Source: Mesorhizobium sp. Root102 (lineage in GTDB: Bacteria; Pseudomonadota; Alphaproteobacteria; Rhizobiales; Rhizobiaceae). Taken from it: 64,000 nucleotides of DNA. A model generated the notes under the pieces. The model worked only from the letters and a program-made list of their open reading frames with translations. It was not told the DNA's origin and ran no database searches. The DNA lies in assembly GCF_001425625.1 (NCBI RefSeq), contig NZ_LMCP01000023.1, positions 334,494 through 398,493 on the forward strand, given 5' to 3'. Each line of letters starts with the position of its first letter. Position 1 is the stretch's first letter. Below are positions 1 to 8,427 of the stretch, piece by piece. A program made the translations under genes and the position numbers.

Positions 1-699
1 GAACTGGCCGGTGACTTGCGCGAACTTCATTCGGCGGTCTACATCGCCAACTCCGATTTCACCGCACGCACTTACAAGGAAAAGTTCGGCATCGACTCAA
101 CTGTGATCCCGCCGACCATCAATCCGGCGTTCTACAGCACGCAGACGACCGGTGAATTTGTCACGATGATCAATCCTTATGAGGAAAAAGGCTTCGATCT
201 TGCGGTCCGCATCGCCGCGGCGTGCTCCGAAATCCCGTTCCTGTTCGTCGAAAGCTGGAAGCTTGACGACGATCATCGGGCCCGGATCGAGGAAACGATC
301 GCGCCGTTAAAAAATGTCACACTGGAGAGCCGCACCAACGACATGAAGACTGTCTATGGTCGCACCAGGATTCTGCTTGCCCCCAGCAAGTGGGAAGAGG
401 CCTGGGGCCGGGTGGCGTCGGAAGCGCATTGCAGCGGTATTCCAGTCGTTGGATCGCGGCGCGGTGGCTTGCCGGAAGCGATTGGCAATGGCGGCGTCGT
501 GCTCGACTACGACGCGCCGCTCGCCGATTGGGTCGCGGCGGTCAGGCGGCTGTGGAGCGACAAGGCCGAGTACAAGCGGCTATCGGCGGCGGCATTTCAG
601 TTTTCGGAGCGGTCGCAAATGAACCCGGACCGTCAATTTGCAACGTTCCTCGACGTTCTCGGCAACGCCAGGCGTGGCAGCCTGGAGCGTGCCGCCTAA
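1..699 (+). CDS. Glycosyltransferase family 4, 5'-truncated by window
   Basis: The reading frame is open from base 1, so the gene begins upstream; 232 codons of its C-terminal half are present. It looks like a GT4 (GT-B fold) retaining glycosyltransferase acting on a lipid-linked exopolysaccharide intermediate at the cytoplasmic membrane. Support: the C-terminal donor-binding region with EAWGRVASEAHCSGIPVV followed by a glycine-rich GGLPEAIGNGG, which is the E-x7-E type signature of GT1/GT4 enzymes. The gene stops with TAA at 697-699, and about 370 bp with no intact gene separate it from the next glycosyltransferase. The family is clear; sugar donor and acceptor cannot be read from sequence. 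Its place at the edge of an exo-type cluster suggests a role in the same polymer. Confidence 0.85.
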   Translation, partial: ELAGDLRELHSAVYIANSDFTARTYKEKFGIDSTVIPPTINPAFYSTQTTGEFVTMINPYEEKGFDLAVRIAAACSEIPFLFVESWKLDDDHRARIEETIAPLKNVTLESRTNDMKTVYGRTRILLAPSKWEEAWGRVASEAHCSGIPVVGSRRGGLPEAIGNGGVVLDYDAPLADWVAAVRRLWSDKAEYKRLSAAAFQFSERSQMNPDRQFATFLDVLGNARRGSLERAA

Positions 700-819
700 A
701 AGGCGTCGCTTCGAGACGGATTCCATTGACGCGCTTACGCTGTGTTTGTGGATGTCGCGACCCTTGGGCGGCATGCCTCAGTTGGCTGCACGTGCCGGAA
801 ATCTGGCTCCGCCGCACCA

Positions 820-886
820 AAAATGTTGCAGTGCAACAAGACCTGTACTAACGTCCCCGCGGGTGGGCCAACAGCGGTAGAATTCC
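820..886 (+). promoter_or_regulatory. Duplicated exoL-type promoter region with TGC palindrome
   Basis: This stretch matches the region before exoL (about 5200-5268) over its whole length: both have a TGC-rich box, then CTGTACTA, then GGGTGGGCCAACAGCGGT and an ATG. A 15-bp palindrome TGTTGCAGTGCAACA lies at 824-838, and TACTAA at 846-851 is a possible -10. It probably retains promoter activity for the glycosyltransferase at 1069. Bases 700-819 before it hold no gene that I can support. Confidence 0.55.
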
Positions 887-1000
887 ATGCTGCATGTCTT
901 GTGCCTTGGGCACAATGTTTTCGGCCCGGCCGTCGCTGGACGCGCACCGGCTCCCGGCGCGGTCGACCTGCAGCCACCTTGCGAGGTTTCCGTGCCCCCT
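887..1000 (+). pseudogene. Decayed 5' fragment of exoL
   Basis: An ATG at 887 opens MLHVLCLGHNVFGPAV, nearly the same as the start of exoL at 5269 (MLHVLYLVHDVSDPAV). Nucleotide similarity continues more weakly to about 995-1000, through a stretch equivalent to exoL codons 30-37, but the frame is lost, and the WcaL-like gene starts at 1069. This is best read as the remnant of a duplicated exoL promoter plus N-terminus. A short peptide could still be made from it, but I see no sign of function. Confidence 0.6.
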
Positions 1001-1068
1001 GTCCGCTCCCAAGGCGGGCGGTTCGCAACGGGCTGCTTGATCGGTATTCGCACGAGCATATCCTGCCG

Positions 1069-2238
1069 ATGAAGATTTGCTTCGTAGTCGACAAGTTTCC
1101 CTCATTGTCCGAGACTTTCGTTCTCGACCAGATAGCCGGGTGCCTTGAGCGCGGCATGGAAGTCGGCGTCGTCTGCAACGAGATGTCCTTCGGCAAGGAC
1201 AGCAATATCGACGACTCGCGCTGGCACGCGTTGCCGGGAAAGGTCGTATGCTGGTGGGGTGGCCTGGGCCGCTATCGCCCACTGCTCAGGAAGTGGTCTG
1301 GCAGGTTCTGGGATAAACTCTCCACCGCCATCGACATCGCCTATGCGCGAAAATTGCAGAATGCCGACGTGATCGTCGCTCATTTCGGCAACAACGGCAT
1401 GCGCGTGGCCCGTGCCATCAAGCGAGGCAGGATTTCCGCTCCCCTTATGACGATATTTCATGGCCGCGATGTCGGCGAGCCGCTGCATGACAATACGCTC
1501 GCGCGCTACAAAATTGTGTTCGAAAAGGGCGCTCTTCAACTGCCGGTGAATGCGTTTTTCCGAGATGCCTTGATCGAGGTTGGTGCACCGCCGACGCAGG
1601 TTATGGTTCACCATATGGGCGTGCGGCCGAGCGAGATCGATTTTCGGTGGCGTTCATGGGAGCAGGGCACGCTTTCTTTCATCTCGGTCTGCCGCCTGAC
1701 CGAAAAAAAGGGTATCGAATATGCGCTTCACGCGCTCGCCAGCCTGCCGCGGCGCAACTGGGTCTATTCGGTGATCGGCGGCGGAGAACTTCTCGAGGAG
1801 CTGAAGGGGATCGCCGCGAATCTCGGCATCGCCGACAGAGTGACTTTTCTTGGCCCCCGTCCGCACAGCGAAGTGAAGCAGCGCCTGCGCGATGCCCATG
1901 TCTTCCTGCTGCCTAGCGTCGCCGCACGCGACGGCGATCTGGAGGGCATTCCGGTTTCACTGATGGAGGCAATGGCTGCCGGCCTGGCGGTGGTCAGCAC
2001 GTATCACTCTGGGATTCCCGAACTGATCGAGGATCACAAGACGGGTTTTCTCGCGCCTGAGCGAGACATTGCGGCGCTGACCAGCAAAATGGCCTGGATC
2101 GCCGACAATCCGAAGCCTTGCGAGCAAATCGCCCTCGCCGCGCGCAAGAAGATCGAGGCGGACTTCAATGCGGATGTGCTGAACGAACGTTTCGCACAGA
2201 TCGTCAAGCAGCTTGGCGAAACGAGGTTCGGTTCATGA
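1069..2238 (+). CDS. WcaL-like colanic-acid-type glycosyltransferase (GT4)
   Basis: Predicted 389-residue cytoplasmic glycosyltransferase of the GT4 family. The N-terminus (MKICFVVDKFPSLSETFVLDQ) carries the FPxLSETFV signature of WcaL/AmsK-type enzymes. The C-terminal half has CRLTEKKGIEYAL (donor domain start), FLLPS and EGIPVSLMEAMAAGLAVVS with a following GIPELI, the usual nucleotide-sugar site. The start at 1069 is chosen because family homology begins there; upstream in-frame codons belong to the decayed exoL copy and do not look like this family. No strong ribosome-binding site is visible. The stop overlaps the flippase start as ATGA (2235-2238), implying translational coupling. Together with the WzxC-like and WcaK-like neighbours it resembles the wzxC-wcaK-wcaL group of enterobacterial colanic acid loci. 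The sugar transferred is unknown. Confidence 0.85.
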   Translation: MKICFVVDKFPSLSETFVLDQIAGCLERGMEVGVVCNEMSFGKDSNIDDSRWHALPGKVVCWWGGLGRYRPLLRKWSGRFWDKLSTAIDIAYARKLQNADVIVAHFGNNGMRVARAIKRGRISAPLMTIFHGRDVGEPLHDNTLARYKIVFEKGALQLPVNAFFRDALIEVGAPPTQVMVHHMGVRPSEIDFRWRSWEQGTLSFISVCRLTEKKGIEYALHALASLPRRNWVYSVIGGGELLEELKGIAANLGIADRVTFLGPRPHSEVKQRLRDAHVFLLPSVAARDGDLEGIPVSLMEAMAAGLAVVSTYHSGIPELIEDHKTGFLAPERDIAALTSKMAWIADNPKPCEQIALAARKKIEADFNADVLNERFAQIVKQLGETRFGS

Positions 2239-3701
2239 ATGCCAATCCGCCGCCCCCCCATTTCGGTCGTGTCGCCCTTCGTGGGGGGCTGGTAACGATC
2301 GGTGCGCAGGGCTTCAAGATGGCGATCCAGTTTCTTTCCGTCATCGTACTCGCCCGTCTGCTCGTTCCCGAGGATTTCGGCCTGGTGGCTTCCGTCGGGC
2401 CGATCGTGGCCTTTGTCGGGTTGCTTCAAAACCTGGGCCTCCAGCAGGCTGTGGTCCAGCGCAAGGACATCAGCGACCAGCAGCTCAACCAGGTGTTCTG
2501 GATCAGTGCGCTCGTCGGGTTGGGCAGTGCCGTGGTGGTGGCCGGCCTGGCGCCTGCCATCGCCGCATTCTACGGCGATCAGCGCATGTCCGGCATTACC
2601 CTTGGCTCCGCCTTGCCACTGCTGCTTGGCAGTCTTGCCGCGGTGCCGCTGGCGTTGATGAATCGCCACCTGCAATTCGGCCAGCTCGCCCTGAACGACG
2701 TGATAAGCGCCGCCGCCGGACTTCTGGCCGCCGCAATCGCGGCCTATGCGGGGCTGGGCTATTGGTCGCTGGTCATCGGCCCGGCGGTTTCGGCGATTGT
2801 CGCATTGGCGGCCGCGTGGCGAGTGGCGCGGTGGACGCCGCTGCGGCCGGATTTGAAAGTCGATGCCGACATATTGTCGTTCGGCGCCAATCTGACGGGC
2901 TTCAATCTTGCCAACTTCTTCTCGCGCAATCTCGACAACATTCTCATCGGAAAATACTCCGGCGCGGTCGAGCTCGGTTATTACGACCGTGCCTATAAGC
3001 TCCTGCTGTTCCCGCTGCAGAACATCAACCAGCCGCTGACACGCGTGATCGTGCCGCTGCTCAGCCGCATCCATGAGGACAAGGCTCGATTTCGCGACAT
3101 CTATGTGCGGACCAACTGGATGCTTGCCGCCGTTACCATGCCCGGGGTCGCGGCGCTGACGCTGACCTCCGATCAGGTGGTGGGACTTCTCTTCGGCACG
3201 GGTTGGGCGCCAGTAGCGCCGATTTTCGCCTGGCTGGGCATCGCCAGCCTGACCCAGTCCGTTTCAAGCACGACCGGATGGATATTCATCTGTCAGGGCA
3301 AGACGAAGACCATGTTCCACTGGGGCATCTATTCGTCGCTGACGACCGTCACCGCCTTCATCGTCGGCTTGCACTGGGGTGCCGTCGGCGTTGCCGCGGC
3401 CTATGCCATCAGCGGTTACGTGCTGCGCGTTCCCGTGCTTGCCGTGCTGGTCCATCGCGTCGGTCCCGTCACTGCCGCCGACTTCCTGGTCATGCAGGGG
3501 CTTTTCATTGCCTCGTCCCTGCTCGCCTGGCTCGCGTACTTGTGGTTGCCGGCGTCGCTGACCGGCCAGTCAGACCTGCTCGCGGTCTTTCTGGCGGCTG
3601 CCCTCAACTACGGGATCGGTCTCGTTCTCATGCTTGCCGTCCCCCAGTCGCGCCGCGCGTTGTTCACCACCCTGTCCAATGCCGCGCGCAACATCCGCTG
3701 A
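2235..3701 (+). CDS. Polysaccharide repeat-unit flippase, WzxC/ExoT type
   Basis: A 488-residue inner-membrane protein of the MOP superfamily (Polysacc_synt_3), which flips undecaprenyl-linked oligosaccharide repeat units to the periplasm. It has about 12-14 hydrophobic segments spread over the whole length. The N-terminal part reads GAQGFKMAIQFLSVIVLARLL followed by VPEDFGLVA, typical of WzxC; later FFSRNLDNILIGKYSG and YYDRAYKLLLFP are also characteristic. Length matches WzxC and ExoT (about 490). Start at 2235 overlaps the WcaL-like stop by 4 bp. The last 132 bp overlap the convergent pyruvyl transferase gene. The family is firm; whether it serves the exo polymer or a separate one is not known. 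Confidence 0.88.
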   Translation: MNANPPPPHFGRVALRGGLVTIGAQGFKMAIQFLSVIVLARLLVPEDFGLVASVGPIVAFVGLLQNLGLQQAVVQRKDISDQQLNQVFWISALVGLGSAVVVAGLAPAIAAFYGDQRMSGITLGSALPLLLGSLAAVPLALMNRHLQFGQLALNDVISAAAGLLAAAIAAYAGLGYWSLVIGPAVSAIVALAAAWRVARWTPLRPDLKVDADILSFGANLTGFNLANFFSRNLDNILIGKYSGAVELGYYDRAYKLLLFPLQNINQPLTRVIVPLLSRIHEDKARFRDIYVRTNWMLAAVTMPGVAALTLTSDQVVGLLFGTGWAPVAPIFAWLGIASLTQSVSSTTGWIFICQGKTKTMFHWGIYSSLTTVTAFIVGLHWGAVGVAAAYAISGYVLRVPVLAVLVHRVGPVTAADFLVMQGLFIASSLLAWLAYLWLPASLTGQSDLLAVFLAAALNYGIGLVLMLAVPQSRRALFTTLSNAARNIR

Positions 3702-4976
3702 GCGACCGTCGATCAACGGCGCCAGCAGGTTTGTGGCTGACATTGCCGAAGCATGTTCCTCAAGCACGGCCTGAAGGCTGGTCTGGCGGTAGAGGTCGAG
3801 GTTTCCCGCAAATCTACCGAGCTTTTCCCTCGCTTCCTCAGGCGTCACCGTGTCGATGTCGAGCACCACGTCGGCGACACCGATCCGCTTGGCCACTTCC
3901 TTGGTCTTGAACTCATAGGCGATTGGCAGCACCGGCGTGCCGACACAAAGCGACATGATCATCATGTGCATGCGCGTGGCGACCACGAAGTCGAAGCCTT
4001 TCACCAATGCCATCAACTGGTCCGGCGTGTGAAACGCAGCGTCCACCGTCACATGCTTGGCGATCTCCGGATCGAGCTCGGCCACGATTGCCCGTGCGGT
4101 TTTGGAATCGTCGTGGGCATATTCCGGTACACCCTGGCAAGTGGAGACGAAGGTCACCTCCTTGTCATGGTCCCTGACAAGGATCGTCGCGATCTCGCGG
4201 ATCGAATCGAGATAGCGGCGCATGCCGCCTTCACCGTCGCTGACGTAGTTCCAGTGACGTACGGAAATGGCGACGCGGCCAGTCGGCGCCGGCGGCTGGC
4301 TGGAAGCGAGTGACTTGCCGATCCTATCGGTATCGGCCAGGGCGAATACGGCATCGGCCACCACGTGGCACTTGCCGAGATCCTTCACCAGATCCTGGAT
4401 ATGGGTCCGCGACCGTTCATCGCGCAGCAGGATGAGCGGGCTGCGGTCAAAGATCGGGCCAAGCTCCTGGCGGTTGTAACTTTTGTTGAACGGGCCGAGG
4501 GATTGCGTGAAGAAGACCGGATCCTTGCCAAATATGGCATCAAGCCGGAACTGATTGAGGCGTCGTTCGAGATTGTAGTTCTCGACGAGATAGGTTCCGC
4601 CGGTCGTGACCACGAGATCGGCGCCAGTGTAGATATCGAGGCTGCGACGATCGCTGCGGCTGAAAAACGTGCCAAGCGCGCTGCTGCCAAACCAACGCAG
4701 ACCCTGAAGGATAATCTTGTTGTAGACGGGCTTGAGCAGGTTCTTCAGCCCGCGCCCGTGCTGGTACTTGAATATGGACTCCGATAGCAGCTTGTGAAAT
4801 TCGAGGTCCGGATAGTCTTTCTTCGAATAGAGCCTCGCCGCGACGTCGGGCTGGCTATCGAAGATGAAGAACCGCGGGTCGCTCCCGGCGACTGCTTTGA
4901 GGATGTGCCGGATCGCCAGGAGAATCGCGGCATCCCCGGTGTTCAGGCAGACGGTGTTTTCGACCACGATCTTCAT
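3570..4976 (-). CDS. Polysaccharide pyruvyl transferase family protein (WcaK-like)
   Basis: A 468-residue protein of the PS_pyruv_trans family, which adds pyruvate ketals from PEP to sugars in polysaccharide repeats. The N-terminus MKIVVENTVCLNTGDAAILL shows the NxGDxA motif of the family, and TRMHMMIMSLCVGTPVLPIAYEFKTKEV matches the conserved RxHxxI region near the C-terminus (about residues 330-360). It is longer than ExoV (about 316) and near WcaK (about 426). The final ~44 codons, rich in G/R/E, are read antisense through the 3' end of the flippase and look unlike the family, so the original stop may have been lost. It is transcribed divergently from exoL across a 292-bp region with two TGC-rich palindromes. 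Role in decorating the polymer is inferred. Confidence 0.82.
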   Translation of the reverse strand: MKIVVENTVCLNTGDAAILLAIRHILKAVAGSDPRFFIFDSQPDVAARLYSKKDYPDLEFHKLLSESIFKYQHGRGLKNLLKPVYNKIILQGLRWFGSSALGTFFSRSDRRSLDIYTGADLVVTTGGTYLVENYNLERRLNQFRLDAIFGKDPVFFTQSLGPFNKSYNRQELGPIFDRSPLILLRDERSRTHIQDLVKDLGKCHVVADAVFALADTDRIGKSLASSQPPAPTGRVAISVRHWNYVSDGEGGMRRYLDSIREIATILVRDHDKEVTFVSTCQGVPEYAHDDSKTARAIVAELDPEIAKHVTVDAAFHTPDQLMALVKGFDFVVATRMHMMIMSLCVGTPVLPIAYEFKTKEVAKRIGVADVVLDIDTVTPEEAREKLGRFAGNLDLYRQTSLQAVLEEHASAMSATNLLAPLIDGRSADVARGIGQGGEQRAARLGDGKHENETDPVVEGSRQKDREQV

Positions 4977-5159
4977 GGAATTACCTCATTTCGTCAGCAG
5001 ATTCCGCGGCCAGGCCAGCGGTGCAGACGGGCATGGTGACCGAAAATGCCGCACGCCAGGACGATCCCGATGCGCTCCGCGTCACGATTTAGGGCGCCGC
5101 ACCATGCTGGTGACCAACGCACGGTCCAAGTGGACCCAAGCAGGCCCGAGATTAACGCA

Positions 5160-5232
5160 TCAATTTTGCAGTGCAACAGAAAACGTCGATCGATGCAGCA
5201 AAAATGTTGCGATGCAGCAAGAGCTGTACTAG
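5160..5232. promoter_or_regulatory. Divergent control region with two TGC-rich palindromes
   Basis: Within the 292 bp between the pyruvyl transferase (minus) and exoL (plus) are TTGCAGTGCAA at 5166-5176 and TTGC-N6-GCAA at 5207-5220. The latter is followed by CTGTACTAG, whose TACTAG (5227-5232) is a possible -10 for exoL. The same arrangement recurs at 824-851 and, on the other strand, at 14229-14262. The boxes resemble TGC-rich palindromes bound by the PhaR/AniA family in alphaproteobacteria; that link is an inference. Confidence 0.5.
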
Positions 5233-5268
5233 CATTCCTTTGGGTGGGCCAACAGCGGTCGAGTTTTC

Positions 5269-6441
5269 ATGCTGCATGTCTTGTACCTTGTGCACGACGT
5301 TTCCGACCCGGCCGTGCGCCGGCGGATCACGATGCTCAGGGCAGGTGGGGCCCAGGTCACCCTGGCCGGCTTCCGTCGCACCACGAATCCGATCGCGGAT
5401 GTCGAGGGATTGCGGCCGATCGACCTCGGCGCGACGCGTGACGGGCGATTCGGCCAACGCCTCGCGGCGGTCGCCAAGGCTGCCCTATCGATAGGCTCGA
5501 AGCTTGGCGGCGTGCCAAGGCCCGATCTCATCATCGCGCGCAACCTGGAAATGCTGGCGCTGGCCCGCCGCGCCAGATCGGCCTTCAGTGCGTCGGTCCC
5601 GATCGTTTACGAGTGCCTCGACATTCATCGTCTCGTGCTTCGCAACGATGTCCTGGGCAAGGCGCTGCGCGCTACAGAACGCTTTCTGGCCAGGGACGTG
5701 AAGCTGCTGGTGACCAGTTCGCCTGCCTTCATCGCCAATTATTTCGAGCCCTTCGGCCAGGTCGCTGCACCCATCGAGCTGGTCGAGAACAAGTATTTCG
5801 AGGCCGCGGCGATTTTGCCCGGCGCCCCCGAGGCCGAAGGGAGTCCGGTCGGCCCGCCATGGCGGATCGGCTGGTTCGGCGCGCTGCGCTGCCGCCGTTC
5901 GCTCGAACTGCTGGCTGATTTCTCCCGCCGCATGGATGGGCGCTGCGAGATTGTGCTGCGCGGCCGTCCAGCTTTGTCCGAATTCCCGGATTTTCATGGC
6001 TTTGTCGAAGCTGAACCATGGCTGTCGTTTCGCGGGCCCTACCGCAACCCGGAGGACATGGCTGCGATCTATAACGACGTCCATTTTTCCTGGGCGATCG
6101 ATTTCTTCGAAGCGGGGCAGAACTCAGAATGGCTTCTGCCCAACCGGCTCTATGAAGGCTGCCGTTTCGGCGCGGTGCCGATCTCGATGGGCAACACCGA
6201 GACCGGGCGGTTCCTCAAACAGCAGGATATCGGCGTGCTCCTGCCCGATGCGTCACCCGAGGCGCTCGAAGCCGCGCTCGGCAAGATGGAGGAGCATCGC
6301 TTCGCCAGGCTGAAGGGGCGTGTTCTGGCCCGCAACCCGAGGACCTGGAGCTACGACCGCAGCGATTGCCGGGCGCTTGTCGAGCGGCTGCGCAGCCTGA
6401 CCGCCGTGCCCGGCTCCTTTGCCGCCGAGGCATTGGCATAG
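5269..6441 (+). CDS. exoL: Succinoglycan-type glycosyltransferase ExoL
   Basis: A 390-residue cytoplasmic glycosyltransferase. In Sinorhizobium, ExoL adds an early glucose to the lipid-linked succinoglycan intermediate. The N-terminus (MLHVLYLVHDVSDPAVRRRI, then LRAGGAQVTLAGFRR) and the C-terminal NRLYEGCRFGAVPISMGNTETG fit this branch of GT-B enzymes. Gene order is the strongest support: it is followed directly by exoA, exoM, exoO, exoN and exoP homologues, the order known from Sinorhizobium exoLAMONP. The start at 5269 follows the conserved GGGTGGGCCAACAGCGGT segment shared with the partial copy at 887. The exact linkage made here is inferred from synteny. Confidence 0.75.
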   Translation: MLHVLYLVHDVSDPAVRRRITMLRAGGAQVTLAGFRRTTNPIADVEGLRPIDLGATRDGRFGQRLAAVAKAALSIGSKLGGVPRPDLIIARNLEMLALARRARSAFSASVPIVYECLDIHRLVLRNDVLGKALRATERFLARDVKLLVTSSPAFIANYFEPFGQVAAPIELVENKYFEAAAILPGAPEAEGSPVGPPWRIGWFGALRCRRSLELLADFSRRMDGRCEIVLRGRPALSEFPDFHGFVEAEPWLSFRGPYRNPEDMAAIYNDVHFSWAIDFFEAGQNSEWLLPNRLYEGCRFGAVPISMGNTETGRFLKQQDIGVLLPDASPEALEAALGKMEEHRFARLKGRVLARNPRTWSYDRSDCRALVERLRSLTAVPGSFAAEALA

Positions 6442-6481
6442 GATGGCCAGAGATGGACAGAGGCAAGATGGACAGAGGCGG

Positions 6482-7477
6482 ATGACGCAGACTAAAAAAC
6501 CCTCGTCCAGCCTGATCGTTATCCCGTGCCTGAACGAAGCCGCCCATATCGGCGTGCTGCTCGATCAATTGCGACCTGCCGCGGCAAGGCTTGGCGCCAG
6601 GATCATTGTCGCCGATGGCGGCAGCACCGACGGCACGTTGGCCATCGTCGAGAACGTCATTGCGAAGGACCAGCGCGTTATCCTGCTCCACAACAAGCGG
6701 CGCATACAAAGCGCGGCGATCAATCTCGCCGTCGGCACGTTTGGCGAGGGTGCCGACTATCTCATCCGGATCGACGCGCATGGCGGCTATCCCGACGATT
6801 ATTGCGACCGGCTGGTCGAGGAAGCATTGGCCACCGGGGCAGATTCGGTTGTCGTTTCGATGCTTACCAGCGGCAGCGGCACCGTGCAGAAGGCGGCGGC
6901 CGCGGCACAGAATTCCAAGCTCGGCACCGGCGGCTCGAAGCATCGGCACCTTTCCGGGGGAGAGTGGATCGACCACGGCCATCATGCACTGATGCGGATA
7001 TCGGCCTTCGGCGCTGTCGGCGGCTATGACGAGACGTTCAGCCACAACGAGGACGCCGAACTCGATTATCGCCTCCGCAAGGCCGGCTACAAGATCTGGA
7101 TGAGCGGCAAGACGCAGATGGTCTACTATCCGCGCACCTCGCTCAGCGGCCTCTATTTCCAGTATCTCGGCTACGGCCGCGGCCGCGCCAAGAACGTGCT
7201 GAAGCACCGCGTTATCCCGAAGGTCCGGCAGATGGTGCCGTTGCTGGTGTTTCCGGTCGTGCTGTTGGCGGCCTTTTCGTTCGTGCATTGGCTGGCGGCG
7301 GTGCCATTGTTGCTGTGGGCATCGGTGTGCCTGGGCTACGGACTGGTGACGGCGCTCCGCCAGCGCAAGGCCGACGTCGCGCTGGCCGGCGTCTCGGCTA
7401 TGGTCATGCATCTTGGCTGGTCAGTCGGCTTCTGGCTGCAGCTTCTCGGCCTCGGGTCGCGGCGCGGGGTAGCGTGA
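6482..7477 (+). CDS. exoA: Succinoglycan glycosyltransferase ExoA (GT2)
   Basis: A 331-residue family 2 glycosyltransferase; in Sinorhizobium ExoA forms a beta-1,3-glucosyl linkage early in succinoglycan assembly. The N-terminal GT-A domain shows SSSLIVIPCLNEAAHIG, then IIVADGGSTDGT (nucleotide-binding DGGSTD), RIDAHGGYP (DxD-type metal site) and GGYDETFSHNEDAELDYRLRK. The C-terminal part from about residue 235 has two or three membrane segments, as ExoA does. The ATG at 6482 is chosen because the GT2 domain begins a few residues later. The stop (7475-7477) overlaps the exoM start by one base, so exoA-exoM-exoO are tightly coupled. Confidence 0.88.
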   Translation: MTQTKKPSSSLIVIPCLNEAAHIGVLLDQLRPAAARLGARIIVADGGSTDGTLAIVENVIAKDQRVILLHNKRRIQSAAINLAVGTFGEGADYLIRIDAHGGYPDDYCDRLVEEALATGADSVVVSMLTSGSGTVQKAAAAAQNSKLGTGGSKHRHLSGGEWIDHGHHALMRISAFGAVGGYDETFSHNEDAELDYRLRKAGYKIWMSGKTQMVYYPRTSLSGLYFQYLGYGRGRAKNVLKHRVIPKVRQMVPLLVFPVVLLAAFSFVHWLAAVPLLLWASVCLGYGLVTALRQRKADVALAGVSAMVMHLGWSVGFWLQLLGLGSRRGVA

Positions 7478-8427
7478 TGACGGCGCAGGCCAAGAACCGC
7501 AGCATCGACATCGGCGTCTGCACGTTCCGCCGGTCGGAACTGGCCGACACGCTGCGCTCGCTCGACGCCATGGAGATGCCGGCGGGATTCGATATCCGCA
7601 TCATCGTCGCCGACAATGACGACACCCCGACCGCAAGCGACCTAGTGATGGCGCTATCGCAGGAATTGACGGTGCCTATCCACTATCAGCATGCCCCGGC
7701 GCGCAACATCTCGATCGCCCGCAACGCCTGCCTCGACGCCAGCATGGCCGATTTCGTCGCCTTCATCGACGACGACGAGACTGCCACACCCGCATGGCTC
7801 GCCGGGCTGGTCGCGACGGCTGAAGCCAGCGGTGCCGCCGCCGTGCTCGGTCCGGTCAGGGCGCGCTATCGCCCGGATGCACCGGACTGGATGCGGCGCG
7901 GCGATTTCCACTCGACCTTACCCGTCTGGGTGCGCGGTGAGATCCGGACCGGCTACACCTGCAACGTTCTGCTGCGGATGGGATCGGACAGCCTGCGCGG
8001 CCGCCGCTTCAGCCTGGCGCGCGGCCAGACCGGCGGCGAGGACACCGAGTTCTTCGACCAGATGTACAAGGCCGGCGGCCGCATCGCCTTCTCGCCCGAG
8101 GCCTGGGTCGACGAGGTGGTGCCGCGCTCAAGGGCGGCATTCGACTGGCTCGGTCGCCGCCGCTTCCGTGTCGGGCAGACGCATGGCCATCTTCTGGGCA
8201 GCAGCGCCAGCGGCATCGGTCTGGTCGGGCAGGTCGGCCTGGCGTCGGCAAAGGCCATCTATTGCTTCGCCTCGGCACTTCCGGTCGTCGTCAGTCCGGT
8301 TCGCAGGAACCGCAGCGTGCTGCGCGGCATCATGCATGTCGGCGTCGTCAGCGGCCTCGTCGGCATCCGCGAAATCCGCCTTTACGGCCAGCCTTCGCCA
8401 CAGGAAGGAGGCAAGCGTGCAGCCTGA
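7477..8427 (+). CDS. exoM: Succinoglycan glycosyltransferase ExoM (GT2)
   Basis: A 316-residue GT2 enzyme; ExoM of Sinorhizobium adds a beta-1,4-glucose to the growing octasaccharide. Visible motifs: IDIGVCTFRR at the start, IIVADNDDTPTA, ARNISIARNACLD, FVAFIDDDETATPAWL (the metal-binding DDD) and GGEDTEFFDQ (catalytic-base ED region). It starts at the ATG overlapping the exoA stop (TGATG) and ends 11 bp inside exoO. Assignment rests on motif pattern and on conserved gene order between exoA and exoO. Confidence 0.85.
   Translation: MTAQAKNRSIDIGVCTFRRSELADTLRSLDAMEMPAGFDIRIIVADNDDTPTASDLVMALSQELTVPIHYQHAPARNISIARNACLDASMADFVAFIDDDETATPAWLAGLVATAEASGAAAVLGPVRARYRPDAPDWMRRGDFHSTLPVWVRGEIRTGYTCNVLLRMGSDSLRGRRFSLARGQTGGEDTEFFDQMYKAGGRIAFSPEAWVDEVVPRSRAAFDWLGRRRFRVGQTHGHLLGSSASGIGLVGQVGLASAKAIYCFASALPVVVSPVRRNRSVLRGIMHVGVVSGLVGIREIRLYGQPSPQEGGKRAA

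Noticed and set aside
742..1068. In-frame 5' extension of the WcaL-like gene to 742
   Set aside because: The extra 109 codons run across the exoL-derived promoter and leader and show no glycosyltransferase resemblance; family homology starts at 1069.
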